Part shown: positions 26,704-35,422 of the stretch, piece by piece
How the letters are laid out: the number at the start of each line of letters is the position of its first letter
How positions within the stretch are numbered: position 1 is the stretch's first letter
Source: Stutzerimonas kunmingensis
GTDB taxonomy: Bacteria; Pseudomonadota; Gammaproteobacteria; Pseudomonadales; Pseudomonadaceae
Direction of reading: 5' to 3'
Length of the DNA: 64,000 nucleotides
NCBI RefSeq assembly: GCF_900114065.1
Contig: NZ_FORS01000009.1
Coordinates: 62,001 to 126,000, forward strand
Translations under genes and position numbers: made by a program
The notes under the pieces: generated by a model
The model's database searches: none
What the model saw: the letters and a program-made list of their open reading frames with translations, nothing else
Told to the model about the DNA's origin: nothing

Positions 26704-29667
26704 TCAGGCTTGATCTTGCGCCAGCGGCGCGACTGGTAATTCGCACCAGAAACAGGCGCCTTCGCCGGGTTCGGAATCGAAACCGATCCGGCCGTGCATG
26801 TGTTCGATCAGTTCCTTGCTGATGGCCAGGCCCAGGCCGGTGCCTTCCTTCTGGCGGCTGTTGGAGGAATCGGCCTGGGAGAATTTCTGGAATATCCGTG
26901 TGTGGAATTCAGGGGCAATACCCGGTCCCTGATCCCGTACCGAGATTCGCACCCAGTCATCGCGTCGCGCGCTGCCGAGCGTAACGGTGCCACCCTGCGG
27001 CGAGAATTTGACCGCATTGGAGATGAGATTGGCCAGTACCTGCTGCAACCGGTCGTCGTCTGCCATCAGCTGCACGTCCGGCGCTGGCAGTAGCTCCAGC
27101 GTGACGCCATGCTTGCTGGCGTAGCCCTGATTGGCGGCAATTGCCTGTTCCAGCTGCGCCGGCAGCGCATGCGCGCGCAGGTCGAGGGTCATCTTGCCGG
27201 CGACCAGCTTGTCCATGTCCAGCAGGTCGTCCACCAGGCGCCCCAGGCGCAGGCTGTTCTGGTGGGCGATGCTGATCATCTGGCGCATGTTTGGCGAGGG
27301 TTCGCCCAGGGCACCGCCGACGATCAGGCCGAGGGCGCCGGAGATCGATGTCAGTGGCGTACGCAGCTCGTGGCTGACGATGGACACCAGCTCGCTCTTC
27401 ATCCGCTCGATGCGCTTGCGCTCGGTGATGTCGCGCACCAGGCCGATGAATCGGCGCTCGCCGTGGTGGTTGATCTGCGACACGCGCAACTCGATGGTGA
27501 AGGTTTCGCCGGTACGCCGCAGGGCAGTGAGTTCGCGGTTTTGTTCCAGCGCGCGAGGAATGCCGCGTCTTTCGTAGGTCTCCAGATAGCCATCGTGGGC
27601 GGAGCGGTCCGGCTCGGGCATGAGCATCGACAGGTTGCGGCCGATGACCTCCGCGGCGCTGTAGCCGAAGATCTGTTCGGCGGCATGGTTGAAGGTTTCG
27701 ATGATGCCTCGGGCGTCGATGATGATGATGGCGTCGATCACGTTGTCGATCAGCATGCTCAGGTAGCGCTCGCGCTCCTGCATCTCTTCCTTGGCCAGCG
27801 CCTGATCTGTGACGTCCCAGATGAAACCGTCGCACCAGCCGACCGGGTCGTCACGGTCGTGCAGGACGCGGGCTTTTTCCCGCACGTAGACGGTCCGGCC
27901 TTCGGCATTGGTGAGGCGGTAGACGCCCTCGAAGGTGTCCTGCTCGGCGTGCTGCCGGGCCAGCTCCAGATCCTCGGGATGAATCAGGCTGGCGTAGCTG
28001 CGCACACGGTCGCCGACGAAATCGCTGGCCGGGTAGCCGGTCAGGCGTTCGATGCCGTCGCTCAGGTAACTCATGCGCCGGCGGCCGTCGTTGCGGCAGC
28101 GGTAGACCACGCCCGGCAGGTTGCTGACCATGGCGCGGAAGCGGCTCTCGCTCTTCTGCAGCGCGCGGGTGGCTTCCATCAGTTCGGTGATCTCAGTCAC
28201 GAAGCCGTGCCAGAGCACGGTGCCGTCAGGACGTCGCTCGGCGGTGGCACGTCCCTCGGCCCAGAGCAAACCGCGTTGCGGATGCTGGATGCGGAACTCC
28301 ACCGAGCCGGTTGTCGACCCAGCAGCCACACGCAGCAGTGCGGCTTTCAGTCGTGGCAGATCCTGCGGGTGAACGTGCACCAGGGCCTGGGAAGCATCTT
28401 CCAGTAGCCGCTGCGGGTCGATGCCGTACAGGTCACGTGCGCCCTCGCTGGCATAGAGGAAGGCATAACGGCCGTTGGCGAAGCGCTTGAGCTGAAACAC
28501 CACGCCGGGCAACAGGCTGGCGATCTTCTGTGCGCGGTCGAGCAGGCGCTGGCGGCGTCGGCCCTGCTGTTGCTGGCTGAACTGATGCTGCAGCTGCGCG
28601 CCGATGCGCCGTTGCAGCAGTACCGCCAGGGTCAGCAGCAGCGCCTCGGCGATCAGCCAGGCCAGACTCCATTTGATCAGCAGCCGGCGCTCGGCCTGTT
28701 GGTGCTCCTGCTGCATCGCGGTGATGTCGCGCCAGACCAGCGCCGCTGCCAGCAGCGGCGCCGATGGCTGGGCCCGACGGTCGCTGTGCAGGGGAATCTG
28801 ATTGAGCATGTAGGTGCGGCCGTCGGCACTCAGCAGGCGCAAGGCCAGGCCGCTCTCCGGCTCGGGCAACATGCCCTGCTGCGCCCAGTGCAGAATCTGC
28901 GTCGCCGAATGCTCGATCAGCAGCCAGTCGCCGTCGCTGCGCAGTTGCACGCCACTGGGGGATTCCACGTCCGCCGCCTGCAGTGCCTGACGATTGACCA
29001 CCAGCGCCAGCCCGGCAGCCAGCTGATCGCCCAGCTCGGGCATTTCCGGCAGCACGTTGTAGCCGACTTCCAGGGCGCCGATGATCTCGCCGGACTCGCT
29101 GTCGGTGGCACGCAGAGGAACGATGGCGCGACTGCTGGCGCCGAGCGCATTGACCTCCATGCCGTACTGCATGCTGCCTTCGCTCATCGCGCGGCGCAGC
29201 ATCGGGCGCTGCGCCGCCATTGCGTCACCGAAGCGCTCCGGTTGCTGCATGCGCAGCAGGGCGACCCCGGCGTCGCTCCAGAAGATCTGCAACTGCAGCG
29301 CGCCGTGGCGTTGCATGGCGCTCCAGGCCGGGCTCAACGCGGCGCGCAGACGCTGGCGTGCCAGTTCGATACGCGCGTCGTCCATGGCCCGGCCATCGCG
29401 CAGCACCGTATCGATCTGGCGCACCTGGCGCAGCACTTCGGCATTGCCGGCCAGCGCCGTGGCGACCATGTCGGCCTGCCGCCGCTGATTGAGCTGTGCG
29501 CTCTGCAGCGCCAGGCTCTGCAGTTCGCCGTGGGTGTCGATTTCCAAGTGCCAGGCGGCATCGCGCGCGCGGTAGTCATTGAATGCCAGGCTACCGAACA
29601 GCAGCACGAGTAGCAGGCTGCCGAGCGTGAAGATCCAGTGGGGTGTGGTGATGCCGGCGTTCGTCAT
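26704..29667 (-). CDS. dCache-PAS membrane sensor histidine kinase
   Basis: This is the first gene of the signalling operon. The chosen ATG at 29667 gives 987 residues; the frame is open further upstream and the ribosome site is weak, so the start is uncertain. It has a helix at 10-29, a periplasmic sensor of about 300 residues that looks like a double Cache domain (LQIFWSDAGVALLRMQQPERFGD), and a second helix at 331-352. Three PAS domains follow, then HisKA (SIVSHELRTPLTS, His766) and an ATPase domain with NLISNAVKFS and GTGLGLAI. Cache domains usually bind small molecules such as amino or organic acids; the ligand here is unknown. Confidence 0.87.
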   Translation of the reverse strand: MTNAGITTPHWIFTLGSLLLVLLFGSLAFNDYRARDAAWHLEIDTHGELQSLALQSAQLNQRRQADMVATALAGNAEVLRQVRQIDTVLRDGRAMDDARIELARQRLRAALSPAWSAMQRHGALQLQIFWSDAGVALLRMQQPERFGDAMAAQRPMLRRAMSEGSMQYGMEVNALGASSRAIVPLRATDSESGEIIGALEVGYNVLPEMPELGDQLAAGLALVVNRQALQAADVESPSGVQLRSDGDWLLIEHSATQILHWAQQGMLPEPESGLALRLLSADGRTYMLNQIPLHSDRRAQPSAPLLAAALVWRDITAMQQEHQQAERRLLIKWSLAWLIAEALLLTLAVLLQRRIGAQLQHQFSQQQQGRRRQRLLDRAQKIASLLPGVVFQLKRFANGRYAFLYASEGARDLYGIDPQRLLEDASQALVHVHPQDLPRLKAALLRVAAGSTTGSVEFRIQHPQRGLLWAEGRATAERRPDGTVLWHGFVTEITELMEATRALQKSESRFRAMVSNLPGVVYRCRNDGRRRMSYLSDGIERLTGYPASDFVGDRVRSYASLIHPEDLELARQHAEQDTFEGVYRLTNAEGRTVYVREKARVLHDRDDPVGWCDGFIWDVTDQALAKEEMQERERYLSMLIDNVIDAIIIIDARGIIETFNHAAEQIFGYSAAEVIGRNLSMLMPEPDRSAHDGYLETYERRGIPRALEQNRELTALRRTGETFTIELRVSQINHHGERRFIGLVRDITERKRIERMKSELVSIVSHELRTPLTSISGALGLIVGGALGEPSPNMRQMISIAHQNSLRLGRLVDDLLDMDKLVAGKMTLDLRAHALPAQLEQAIAANQGYASKHGVTLELLPAPDVQLMADDDRLQQVLANLISNAVKFSPQGGTVTLGSARRDDWVRISVRDQGPGIAPEFHTRIFQKFSQADSSNSRQKEGTGLGLAISKELIEHMHGRIGFDSEPGEGACFWCELPVAPLAQDQA

Positions 29668-29983
29668 CGGCGGGCCGGCCAGAGGCGCGAGGTGCTGCGC
29701 TCGACGTACGACGTTTGCATGAGCCGCAACTTTCCAGGGCAAAAAAGAAACAATGATAGCTCTATGCCAGTACGGCCGATAGCGTCTTCGGGAATGCACA
29801 TCAGCATGGCGCTACGTGCCCAAAGCGTAGCGATTGCAGCCGAATCTGGCTAAAAAATCACCAGCTTTTAGACGGTCGGTCGGGCCGTTTCCTAGACTCG
29901 CCGATGCCTGGTGTTAGGCTGAAGGCAGGTGGACGCCAGCGGAGGTCGCTGGCGCACCGTTCTGCAAGAGGCACCCCGTTATC
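29668..29983. other. Non-coding region between divergent kinase and desaturase genes
   Basis: This 316-bp gap should hold promoters for the signalling operon (minus strand) and for desA (plus strand). No gene is seen. A hairpin at 29934-29954 (cgccagcg, gaggt loop, cgctggcg) lies about 30 bp before the desA start and could affect its translation or mRNA stability. The middle part (about 29735-29875) is richer in A and T than its surroundings, as expected for promoters. No specific operator is recognised. Confidence 0.5.
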
Positions 29984-31174
29984 ATGTGGCACACCGGTTT
30001 ACTCGACCTGTCGGTCTGGCAACTCATCGCGACCACGCTGCTGCTGAGTCACGTCACCATCGTCAGCGTCACGGTCTACCTGCACCGTTACTCGGCGCAC
30101 CGCTCGCTGGAGCTGAATCCGGCGCTCAAGCATTTCTTCCGCTTCTGGCTGTGGCTGACCACGGCGATGAACACCCGCGAGTGGACTGCCATCCATCGCA
30201 AGCACCACGCCAAATGCGAGACCCCCGACGACCCGCACAGCCCGGTACACAAGGGGCTGACTACGGTCGTGCGCAAGGGCGCCGAGCTGTACATGGAGGA
30301 GGCGAAGAACGAGGAAACCCTGCGTATCTATGGCAAGAACTGCCCGGACGACTGGATCGAGCGCAACCTCTATTCGCGTTTTCCCAATACCGGCATCGTG
30401 CTGATGCTGCTGATCGACCTGGCGCTGTTCGGCGCGCTCGGCCTCACCGTGTGGGCCGTGCAGATGATCTGGATTCCGTTCTGGGCCGCCGGTGTGGTCA
30501 ACGGTCTCGGTCACGCGATCGGCTATCGCAACTTCGAATGCCGTGATGCGGCGACCAACCTCGTGCCCTGGGGCATCCTCATCGGTGGCGAAGAGCTGCA
30601 CAACAACCACCATACCTATCCGAACTCGGCCAAGCTGTCGGTGCGCAAATGGGAGTTCGACATGGGCTGGGCCTGGATTCGCCTGTTCAGCCTGTTGCGG
30701 CTGGCAAAGGTCAACCGTACCGCGCCGATCGCCCACCGCATCGAGGGCAAGCAGCAGCTGGACATGGACAGCGCCATGGCGATCCTCAACAACCGTTTCC
30801 AGATCATGGCGCAGTACCGAAAGCTGGTCATCGTGCCGCTGGTGCGCCAGGAGCTGGGCCGCGCCGACGCCACGCTGCGTCATCAACTGCGCCGGGCCAA
30901 GCGTCTGCTGGCGCGGGAGCCGAGTCTGCTGCAGCAGGAGCAGCAGGCGCACATCGACGACATGCTGGCGCAGAGCCAGTCGCTCAAGGTGATCTACGAG
31001 AAGCGTCTGGCGCTGCAGCAGATCTGGACGCGAACCAGCTCGAACGGCCACGAAATGCTGGCGGCGATCAAACAGTGGGTGCACGAAGCGGAAGCCAGCG
31101 GCATCCAGTCGCTGCGCGAATTCGCCGAGCATCTGCGCACCTATTCCCTGCGCCCGTCGGTCGCCATCGCCTGA
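29984..31174 (+). CDS. desA: Membrane fatty acid desaturase (DesA type)
   Basis: This integral-membrane diiron enzyme introduces a double bond, probably delta-9, into acyl chains of phospholipids. The 396 residues contain the three histidine boxes HRYSAH, HRKHH and HNNHH, with hydrophobic segments around residues 12-32 and 135-175. It resembles the P. aeruginosa phospholipid desaturase DesA (PA0286) closely from memory, including HVTIVSVTVYLHRYSAHRSLEL and AIHRKHHAKCET. The C-terminal 120 residues are helical and charged, as in that enzyme. It may share control with the downstream diguanylate cyclase gene, but two hairpins lie between them. Confidence 0.88.
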   Translation: MWHTGLLDLSVWQLIATTLLLSHVTIVSVTVYLHRYSAHRSLELNPALKHFFRFWLWLTTAMNTREWTAIHRKHHAKCETPDDPHSPVHKGLTTVVRKGAELYMEEAKNEETLRIYGKNCPDDWIERNLYSRFPNTGIVLMLLIDLALFGALGLTVWAVQMIWIPFWAAGVVNGLGHAIGYRNFECRDAATNLVPWGILIGGEELHNNHHTYPNSAKLSVRKWEFDMGWAWIRLFSLLRLAKVNRTAPIAHRIEGKQQLDMDSAMAILNNRFQIMAQYRKLVIVPLVRQELGRADATLRHQLRRAKRLLAREPSLLQQEQQAHIDDMLAQSQSLKVIYEKRLALQQIWTRTSSNGHEMLAAIKQWVHEAEASGIQSLREFAEHLRTYSLRPSVAIA

Positions 31175-31203
31175 CCTTCCATCGGCTCAAGCACAAGGCC
31201 TGC

Positions 31204-31233
31204 AGCCGGCCGGAACTTTGCCTCTGGCCGGCT
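31204..31233 (+). terminator. Hairpin after desA, possible terminator
   Basis: agccggcc (31204-31211) pairs perfectly with ggccggct (31226-31233). No T tract follows, so termination may be incomplete, leaving read-through into the diguanylate cyclase gene. Confidence 0.4.
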
Positions 31234-31260
31234 CTCTGAACAGCATTCTCAACATGCAGT

Positions 31261-31280
31261 ACCGTCGCAATCGCGACGGT
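31261..31280 (+). promoter_or_regulatory. Perfect hairpin just upstream of the diguanylate cyclase ribosome site
   Basis: accgtcgc and gcgacggt form an 8-base stem around a 4-base aatc loop, ending 7 bases before the AGGAAGAAGG ribosome-binding site of the next gene. It could influence translation or be the end of the desA transcript. Function is not known. Confidence 0.4.
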
Positions 31281-31298
31281 CGTTTCAGGAAGAAGGCT

Positions 31299-32297
31299 AT
31301 GCGGCTGGCGAGTAATCAGGGTGATTCGGGTATGGGCATGCTACCGGGCGGCGATGCGCAGACATTGCTGGCACTGATGCATGCGCGCGCGGAGGCTGCC
31401 CGCCTGGGCGAGCGCGAGCAACTGTTCAGCACCCTGCTGGGCGGCGTCAACGCCGTGCTCTGGGCGTTCGACTGGCAGGCGCAGCGGATGATCTACGTCA
31501 GCCCGGCCTACGAGCGCATCTTCGGTCGCTCACCGGCCCTGCTGCTGGCCGATTACGGCGAGTGGCGCAATGCGATCTATCCGGATGACGTCGAGTTCGC
31601 GCAGAAGAGCATGCTCGCCGTGCTCGACGAGGGCGCGGTGGAAACCCGCGAGTACCGCATCATCCGTGGCGACGGGCAGTTGCGCTGGTTGAGCGACAAG
31701 TGTTTCCTCGGCCGCCGCGCCGATCGTGGCCAGGGCCCGATCATCGTGGGTATCGCCGAAGACATCACCGAGAAGAAGCAGCTCGAAGGCGAACTGCAGC
31801 GCCTGGCCACTACCGATGTGCTGACCCAGAGCAGCAACCGCCGGCACTTCTTCGAATGCGCTCGTGCCGAGTTCGAGCGGGCGCGGCAGTTTGCTTCCTC
31901 GCTGGCGTTTCTGCTGCTGGATATCGATGACTTCAAGCGTATCAACGACACCCACGGCCACCAGATGGGCGATCAGGTGCTGCAGAAGGTGGCCCGCTGC
32001 GGCGCCGCCGTGCTGCGCCAGAGCGACCTGTTCGGGCGCATCGGCGGTGAGGAATTCGCCGCGGTGTTGCCAGGCTGTCAGCCGGATCTGGCTGAACAGA
32101 TCGCCGAACGCCTGCAGCGCGAGATCGAACGGGTGGTGTTTACCGCCGACAACGGCGAGCGTTTCCGCGTCACCGCCAGCCTGGGCCTGACCTACTTGAA
32201 AGCCAGCGATCCCGAGCTGAGCAGCGTGTTCGCCCGCGCCGACGCGGCGATGTATACCGCCAAGCGCCTGGGCAAGAACCAGGTGATCGTCGGCTAA
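31299..32297 (+). CDS. PAS-GGDEF diguanylate cyclase
   Basis: This cytoplasmic protein should synthesise c-di-GMP. The ATG at 31299 is preceded by AGGAAGAAGG and gives 332 residues; an earlier ATG at 31218 has no such site. A PAS domain (about 30-155, LLGGVNAVLWAFDWQAQRMIYVSPAYERIFG) is joined to a GGDEF domain with GGEEF and an RxxD inhibitory site (RQSD) five residues before it, so both activity and product inhibition are expected. No membrane helix is present. It lies downstream of desA on the same strand and ends facing the exported-protein gene at 32342. Confidence 0.9.
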   Translation: MRLASNQGDSGMGMLPGGDAQTLLALMHARAEAARLGEREQLFSTLLGGVNAVLWAFDWQAQRMIYVSPAYERIFGRSPALLLADYGEWRNAIYPDDVEFAQKSMLAVLDEGAVETREYRIIRGDGQLRWLSDKCFLGRRADRGQGPIIVGIAEDITEKKQLEGELQRLATTDVLTQSSNRRHFFECARAEFERARQFASSLAFLLLDIDDFKRINDTHGHQMGDQVLQKVARCGAAVLRQSDLFGRIGGEEFAAVLPGCQPDLAEQIAERLQREIERVVFTADNGERFRVTASLGLTYLKASDPELSSVFARADAAMYTAKRLGKNQVIVG

Positions 32298-32299
32298 TT

Positions 32300-32332
32300 G
32301 CGCCGGGCTGGCCGGGCTGGCTTGCCCGGCGC
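32300..32332. terminator. GC-rich hairpin between convergent genes
   Basis: gcgccgggc (32300-32308) pairs with gcccggcgc (32324-32332) in the 44-bp gap between the diguanylate cyclase and the minus-strand gene at 32342. There is no T tract on either strand. It may act as a weak bidirectional terminator. Confidence 0.4.
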
Positions 32333-32341
32333 GCTCTGTCG

Positions 32342-32722
32342 TCACTGGCCAAGCTGCTGCCCGAAGCTCTCCATCTGCTGCTTGAACTCGGTGCATTTGG
32401 CCTGACGCTTGGACGCGGGGACATCCTTCCACTTTGCCTCGCTCTCCTTGACGCCGTCGGCAAAGGCCGTATCGAAAGCTGCCGGGTCCATCCCGGCGCG
32501 GGTCGCCTGGGTTTTTTGCTGCTCCCTATGCTCGGCAAGTTTCTCGTCGGTGTAGTCGTCGCAGACTTTAGCTGTCACATGCATGGCGCCACCAAACTTG
32601 GCCAGCTGCGCGTGCATGTTGGTCATCATCTGTTGATTCGGCTCCTGCGCCTGAGTGGTCGAGCTGATCAGCGTGAGCGCTGCGGCGAGCGCCAGGGATG
32701 GCAGGTGGATGGCTGAAGACAT
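32342..32722 (-). CDS. Small exported protein of unknown function
   Basis: The 126-residue product has a signal peptide (MSSAIHLPSLALAAALTLISSTTQA) and a mature part rich in charged residues, Gln and Met. Two cysteines (in KVCDDYTD and AKCTEF) could form a disulfide. The mature part looks helical and about 100 residues long. I recognise no family. It is encoded near two other exported proteins on the same strand (32803-33399 and 33515-34192), but gaps of 80 to 115 bp leave operon membership open. Confidence 0.7.
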   Translation of the reverse strand: MSSAIHLPSLALAAALTLISSTTQAQEPNQQMMTNMHAQLAKFGGAMHVTAKVCDDYTDEKLAEHREQQKTQATRAGMDPAAFDTAFADGVKESEAKWKDVPASKRQAKCTEFKQQMESFGQQLGQ

Positions 32723-32802
32723 GATTGCTCCTATGATCAGTACTTGTTTATTCGGTGCGTGGCGAGGCCTCAGTGGTTTCGGCCTGATGGTTGTGATTCG
32801 AC

Positions 32803-33399
32803 TCAGCGAAGCATTCGGTGAATGGCAATGGCTGCCTCGATCGCCTGGTCGTTGGTGATGTACTCCATGCTCTCCACTTTCTGCAGGGCGATACCGGCAG
32901 CCGTAGCGGTGACGGTGACCCGGCCGACGACCACCTGAGGGCCGATGATCCCCAGCTGAGCGCTGGGGTCCATACGCTTGCTGACATCTACCACGAAGCC
33001 GCCGATGTCCTCGGCGCGGGCGTCGTCATGGACCATGCCCAGTTTGCGAAGCATCTGTTCGTCCGAGGGTGTTTCGTCGATAGAAATGGCGATGGAAAGG
33101 CCGCCGCCTTTGACGTGCTGGGAGATATCGCCGCTCTGCATTTCCCGAGAAAGCCAGGAGCAGCTGATGCCATAGACGGTCACGTTGTCGTAACGGCCAT
33201 CGTCCTGATCCACTAGGGCCAGACCATCCAGAAGCGGGGTGAGTCGCGCCGCGATCCGTTCACACTTGGGCAGCTGTTCCAGCGTCGGAACGGCGTTAGC
33301 GGCCTTGGGAATGGATGCTGAGCCCTCTTCTTCGCTGCAGCCACTGGCTGCGAGAGCGAGCGACAGCAGCACGAACTGGACTGAAAGGGGGATCGACAA
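32803..33399 (-). CDS. Putative lipoprotein of unknown function
   Basis: I chose the TTG at 33399, which follows AGGA by 8 bases and gives a 198-residue precursor with a short lipoprotein signal ending LALAASGC, a clear lipobox. The frame is open another 14 codons upstream. The mature protein begins with a Glu/Ser-rich linker. Later segments (ISCSWLSREM, GLSIAISIDETPSDEQMLRKLGM, VVVGRVTVTATAAGIALQK) suggest a mixed alpha/beta domain. I do not recognise a family; it would sit in a membrane facing the periplasm. Confidence 0.65.
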   Translation of the reverse strand: MSIPLSVQFVLLSLALAASGCSEEEGSASIPKAANAVPTLEQLPKCERIAARLTPLLDGLALVDQDDGRYDNVTVYGISCSWLSREMQSGDISQHVKGGGLSIAISIDETPSDEQMLRKLGMVHDDARAEDIGGFVVDVSKRMDPSAQLGIIGPQVVVGRVTVTATAAGIALQKVESMEYITNDQAIEAAIAIHRMLR

Positions 33400-33514
33400 G
33401 AGGTGTTTCCTGACGGGCGCTTGGATGTGTGACCGCACCAACGGTCAAGCGAACCCCAAATGTAGACCAGATCGACAGGGCTTCAAGTCAGCGGGGGCCT
33501 GCCGGGCTCTGGCA

Positions 33515-34192
33515 TCAGCGCGACTTGCGGTATACGTCGTCGAAACGCACGTTGAGCCCGCCGCAGTGGCTGTTATCGGTCACCACCAGATTGCCGGCGA
33601 CATGCTGCAGGGTCACCTGGCAGTCGTACTCGTCATCGCCTTCGCTGATCTTCAGCAGGTCGTCGGAGGGACGACCATGGCCGGAGAATGCCCCGACATG
33701 AACGATTGGCTCTCCGTAGCTGTTGAGGCCTCCTTGCCACATGGCCTCGCCTTCAACGGCGAAGGGCCCGTCGGGGGAGGGCTGGGTAATGAGGATGCTG
33801 TTGCTACCCGCGATGGGGTGCCAGCGGCCGATCCAGTCGCCGGCCGTGGGTACCGGCGTAGCCTGGTCGGTACGGACGTGGTGCGCGGGCAGCCAGCCGA
33901 CGAACTCGCGCTTGCTGGAGAAATACCAGGCGCAGGCCCAGCCATCCGTCTCCTTGCCGACCAGCAGCTTGTCACCATTCACCAGATAGGCGCGTCGGAT
34001 GCAGGATTCCTGCTCCGGGCAGCCAACCGCGTCATCGCGAAAATGCACGGGTTGATCTGCATTGGCTACAACCTCCGCATACCTTACCGCGCCGGCGAAG
34101 GCCGGAAAGAAGCCATTGCGACAGGAATACGGCTCGGTAGCCTGCGCTGATGGCGCCAGTAGCATGCATAGCAGGATGGCTCTGATTCGCAC
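33515..34192 (-). CDS. Exported protein with a possible SH3-like segment, unknown function
   Basis: The GTG at 34192 has AGGAG 10 bases upstream and gives a signal peptide MRIRAILLCMLLAPSAQA. An ATG at 34219 would add nine residues but has no ribosome site. The precursor is 225 residues. The mature part has at least seven cysteines (YSCRNGFF, VGCPEQESC, DGWACAWYF and others), so it is probably disulfide-bonded in the periplasm. SCIRRAYLVNGDKLLVGKE followed by DGWACAWYFSSKREFVGWL looks like an SH3-type beta fold by eye. No close family is recognised. Confidence 0.65.
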   Translation of the reverse strand: MRIRAILLCMLLAPSAQATEPYSCRNGFFPAFAGAVRYAEVVANADQPVHFRDDAVGCPEQESCIRRAYLVNGDKLLVGKETDGWACAWYFSSKREFVGWLPAHHVRTDQATPVPTAGDWIGRWHPIAGSNSILITQPSPDGPFAVEGEAMWQGGLNSYGEPIVHVGAFSGHGRPSDDLLKISEGDDEYDCQVTLQHVAGNLVVTDNSHCGGLNVRFDDVYRKSR

Positions 34193-34241
34193 GGTGCGCG
34201 GTCTCCTCATTACAGCCATGTTGACCCGCCCAGGGGATCAA

Positions 34242-35363
34242 CTACATGGCTGATCGGTTCAGCGGTGCCGGCTGCTGCTGGGTGATGCAGTGGATGTTGC
34301 CGCCGCCGAGGAGAATCTCGCGGCCGGGCACCATGACGACCTGATGCTCCGGAAATACCCGCGCCAGGATGCGCTCGGCCTCGGCGTCCAGCGGGCCGCC
34401 GAAGGCCGGGGCGATGATGCCGCCGTTGACGATGAGGAAGTTCACGTAGCTGCCGGCCAGGCGTATCGACGGGTCGCGCGGCTGGCTGCCGTCCAGCGCG
34501 AGCACCCCGGCGCATTCTTCGGCAGTCGCATGCAGCGGGCCGGGAATCGGCATCTTGTGCACCGTCAGCGTGCGGCCCTTGGCGTCGCGAACGCTCTGCA
34601 GCACGGCCATGGCCGCCTGACAGCGCTCGAAGTTGGGGTCGTTCGCATCGTCGGTCCAGGCCAGCAGTACTTCGCCCGGGCGCACGAAGCAGCAGAAGTT
34701 GTCGACGTGGCCGTCGGTTTCATCGTTGAACAGGCCGTGCGGCAGCCAGATGATGCTGTCGACCGCCAGCAGTTCCCGCAGCACGCTCTCGATCTGCTCG
34801 CGGGACAGATGCGGGTTGCGATTGCGATTGAGCAGGCATTCCTCGGTGGTGATCAGCGTGCCCTCGCCGTCGACGTGGATCGAGCCGCCCTCGAGCACGA
34901 AACCCTCGGTGCGGTAGCGGTCGCAGTATTCGAGTTCGAGGATCTTACGCGCCACTTCGTCGTCGCGCTGCCAGTCGGCATAGAGGCCGCCGTCTTCACC
35001 GCCCCAGGCATTGAACGTCCAGTCGACGCCGCGCAGGCCGCCTTGGTCGTCGATGACGAAGGTCGGCCCGGTATCGCGCACCCAGGCGTCGTCGGTGCTC
35101 AGTTCCACCACGCGGATGCGCGGATCGTCCAGTGCCGCGCGGGCTGCGAGGTACTGCTCGGCGCTGGCGCAGACGGTAACCGGCTCGAAGTGTGCAATGG
35201 CCTTGGCGACACCGGTGAACGCGGCCTGCGCGGGCGCGCCGTTGTCACGCCAGTTGTCCGGGCGTTGCGGCCAGACCATCCAGGTCTGGCTGTGCGGTGC
35301 CCATTCGGCGGGCATGAAGTAGCCATCGGTACGCGGCGTGGTGGTCAGGGTGGTCATCTGCAT
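34242..35363 (-). CDS. aguA: Agmatine deiminase AguA
   Basis: AguA hydrolyses agmatine to N-carbamoylputrescine and ammonia, the first step of the agmatine route to putrescine. The 373-residue protein belongs to the peptidyl-arginine deiminase-type family; the catalytic cysteine lies in [15 protein letters not shown] near the C-terminus, and [12 protein letters not shown] and [15 protein letters not shown] supply substrate-binding acid and histidine residues. An in-frame ATG two codons later is an alternative start. It follows aguB by 59 bp on the same strand, so aguBA form one operon. Confidence 0.95.
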   Translation of the reverse strand: MQMTTLTTTPRTDGYFMPAEWAPHSQTWMVWPQRPDNWRDNGAPAQAAFTGVAKAIAHFEPVTVCASAEQYLAARAALDDPRIRVVELSTDDAWVRDTGPTFVIDDQGGLRGVDWTFNAWGGEDGGLYADWQRDDEVARKILELEYCDRYRTEGFVLEGGSIHVDGEGTLITTEECLLNRNRNPHLSREQIESVLRELLAVDSIIWLPHGLFNDETDGHVDNFCCFVRPGEVLLAWTDDANDPNFERCQAAMAVLQSVRDAKGRTLTVHKMPIPGPLHATAEECAGVLALDGSQPRDPSIRLAGSYVNFLIVNGGIIAPAFGGPLDAEAERILARVFPEHQVVMVPGREILLGGGNIHCITQQQPAPLNRSAM

Positions 35364-35422
35364 CTCTCATGACGCGGGAAAGGACAGGCTTTTCCCGTGG
35401 TTCGTAGCGGCGGGCGCGCGGC

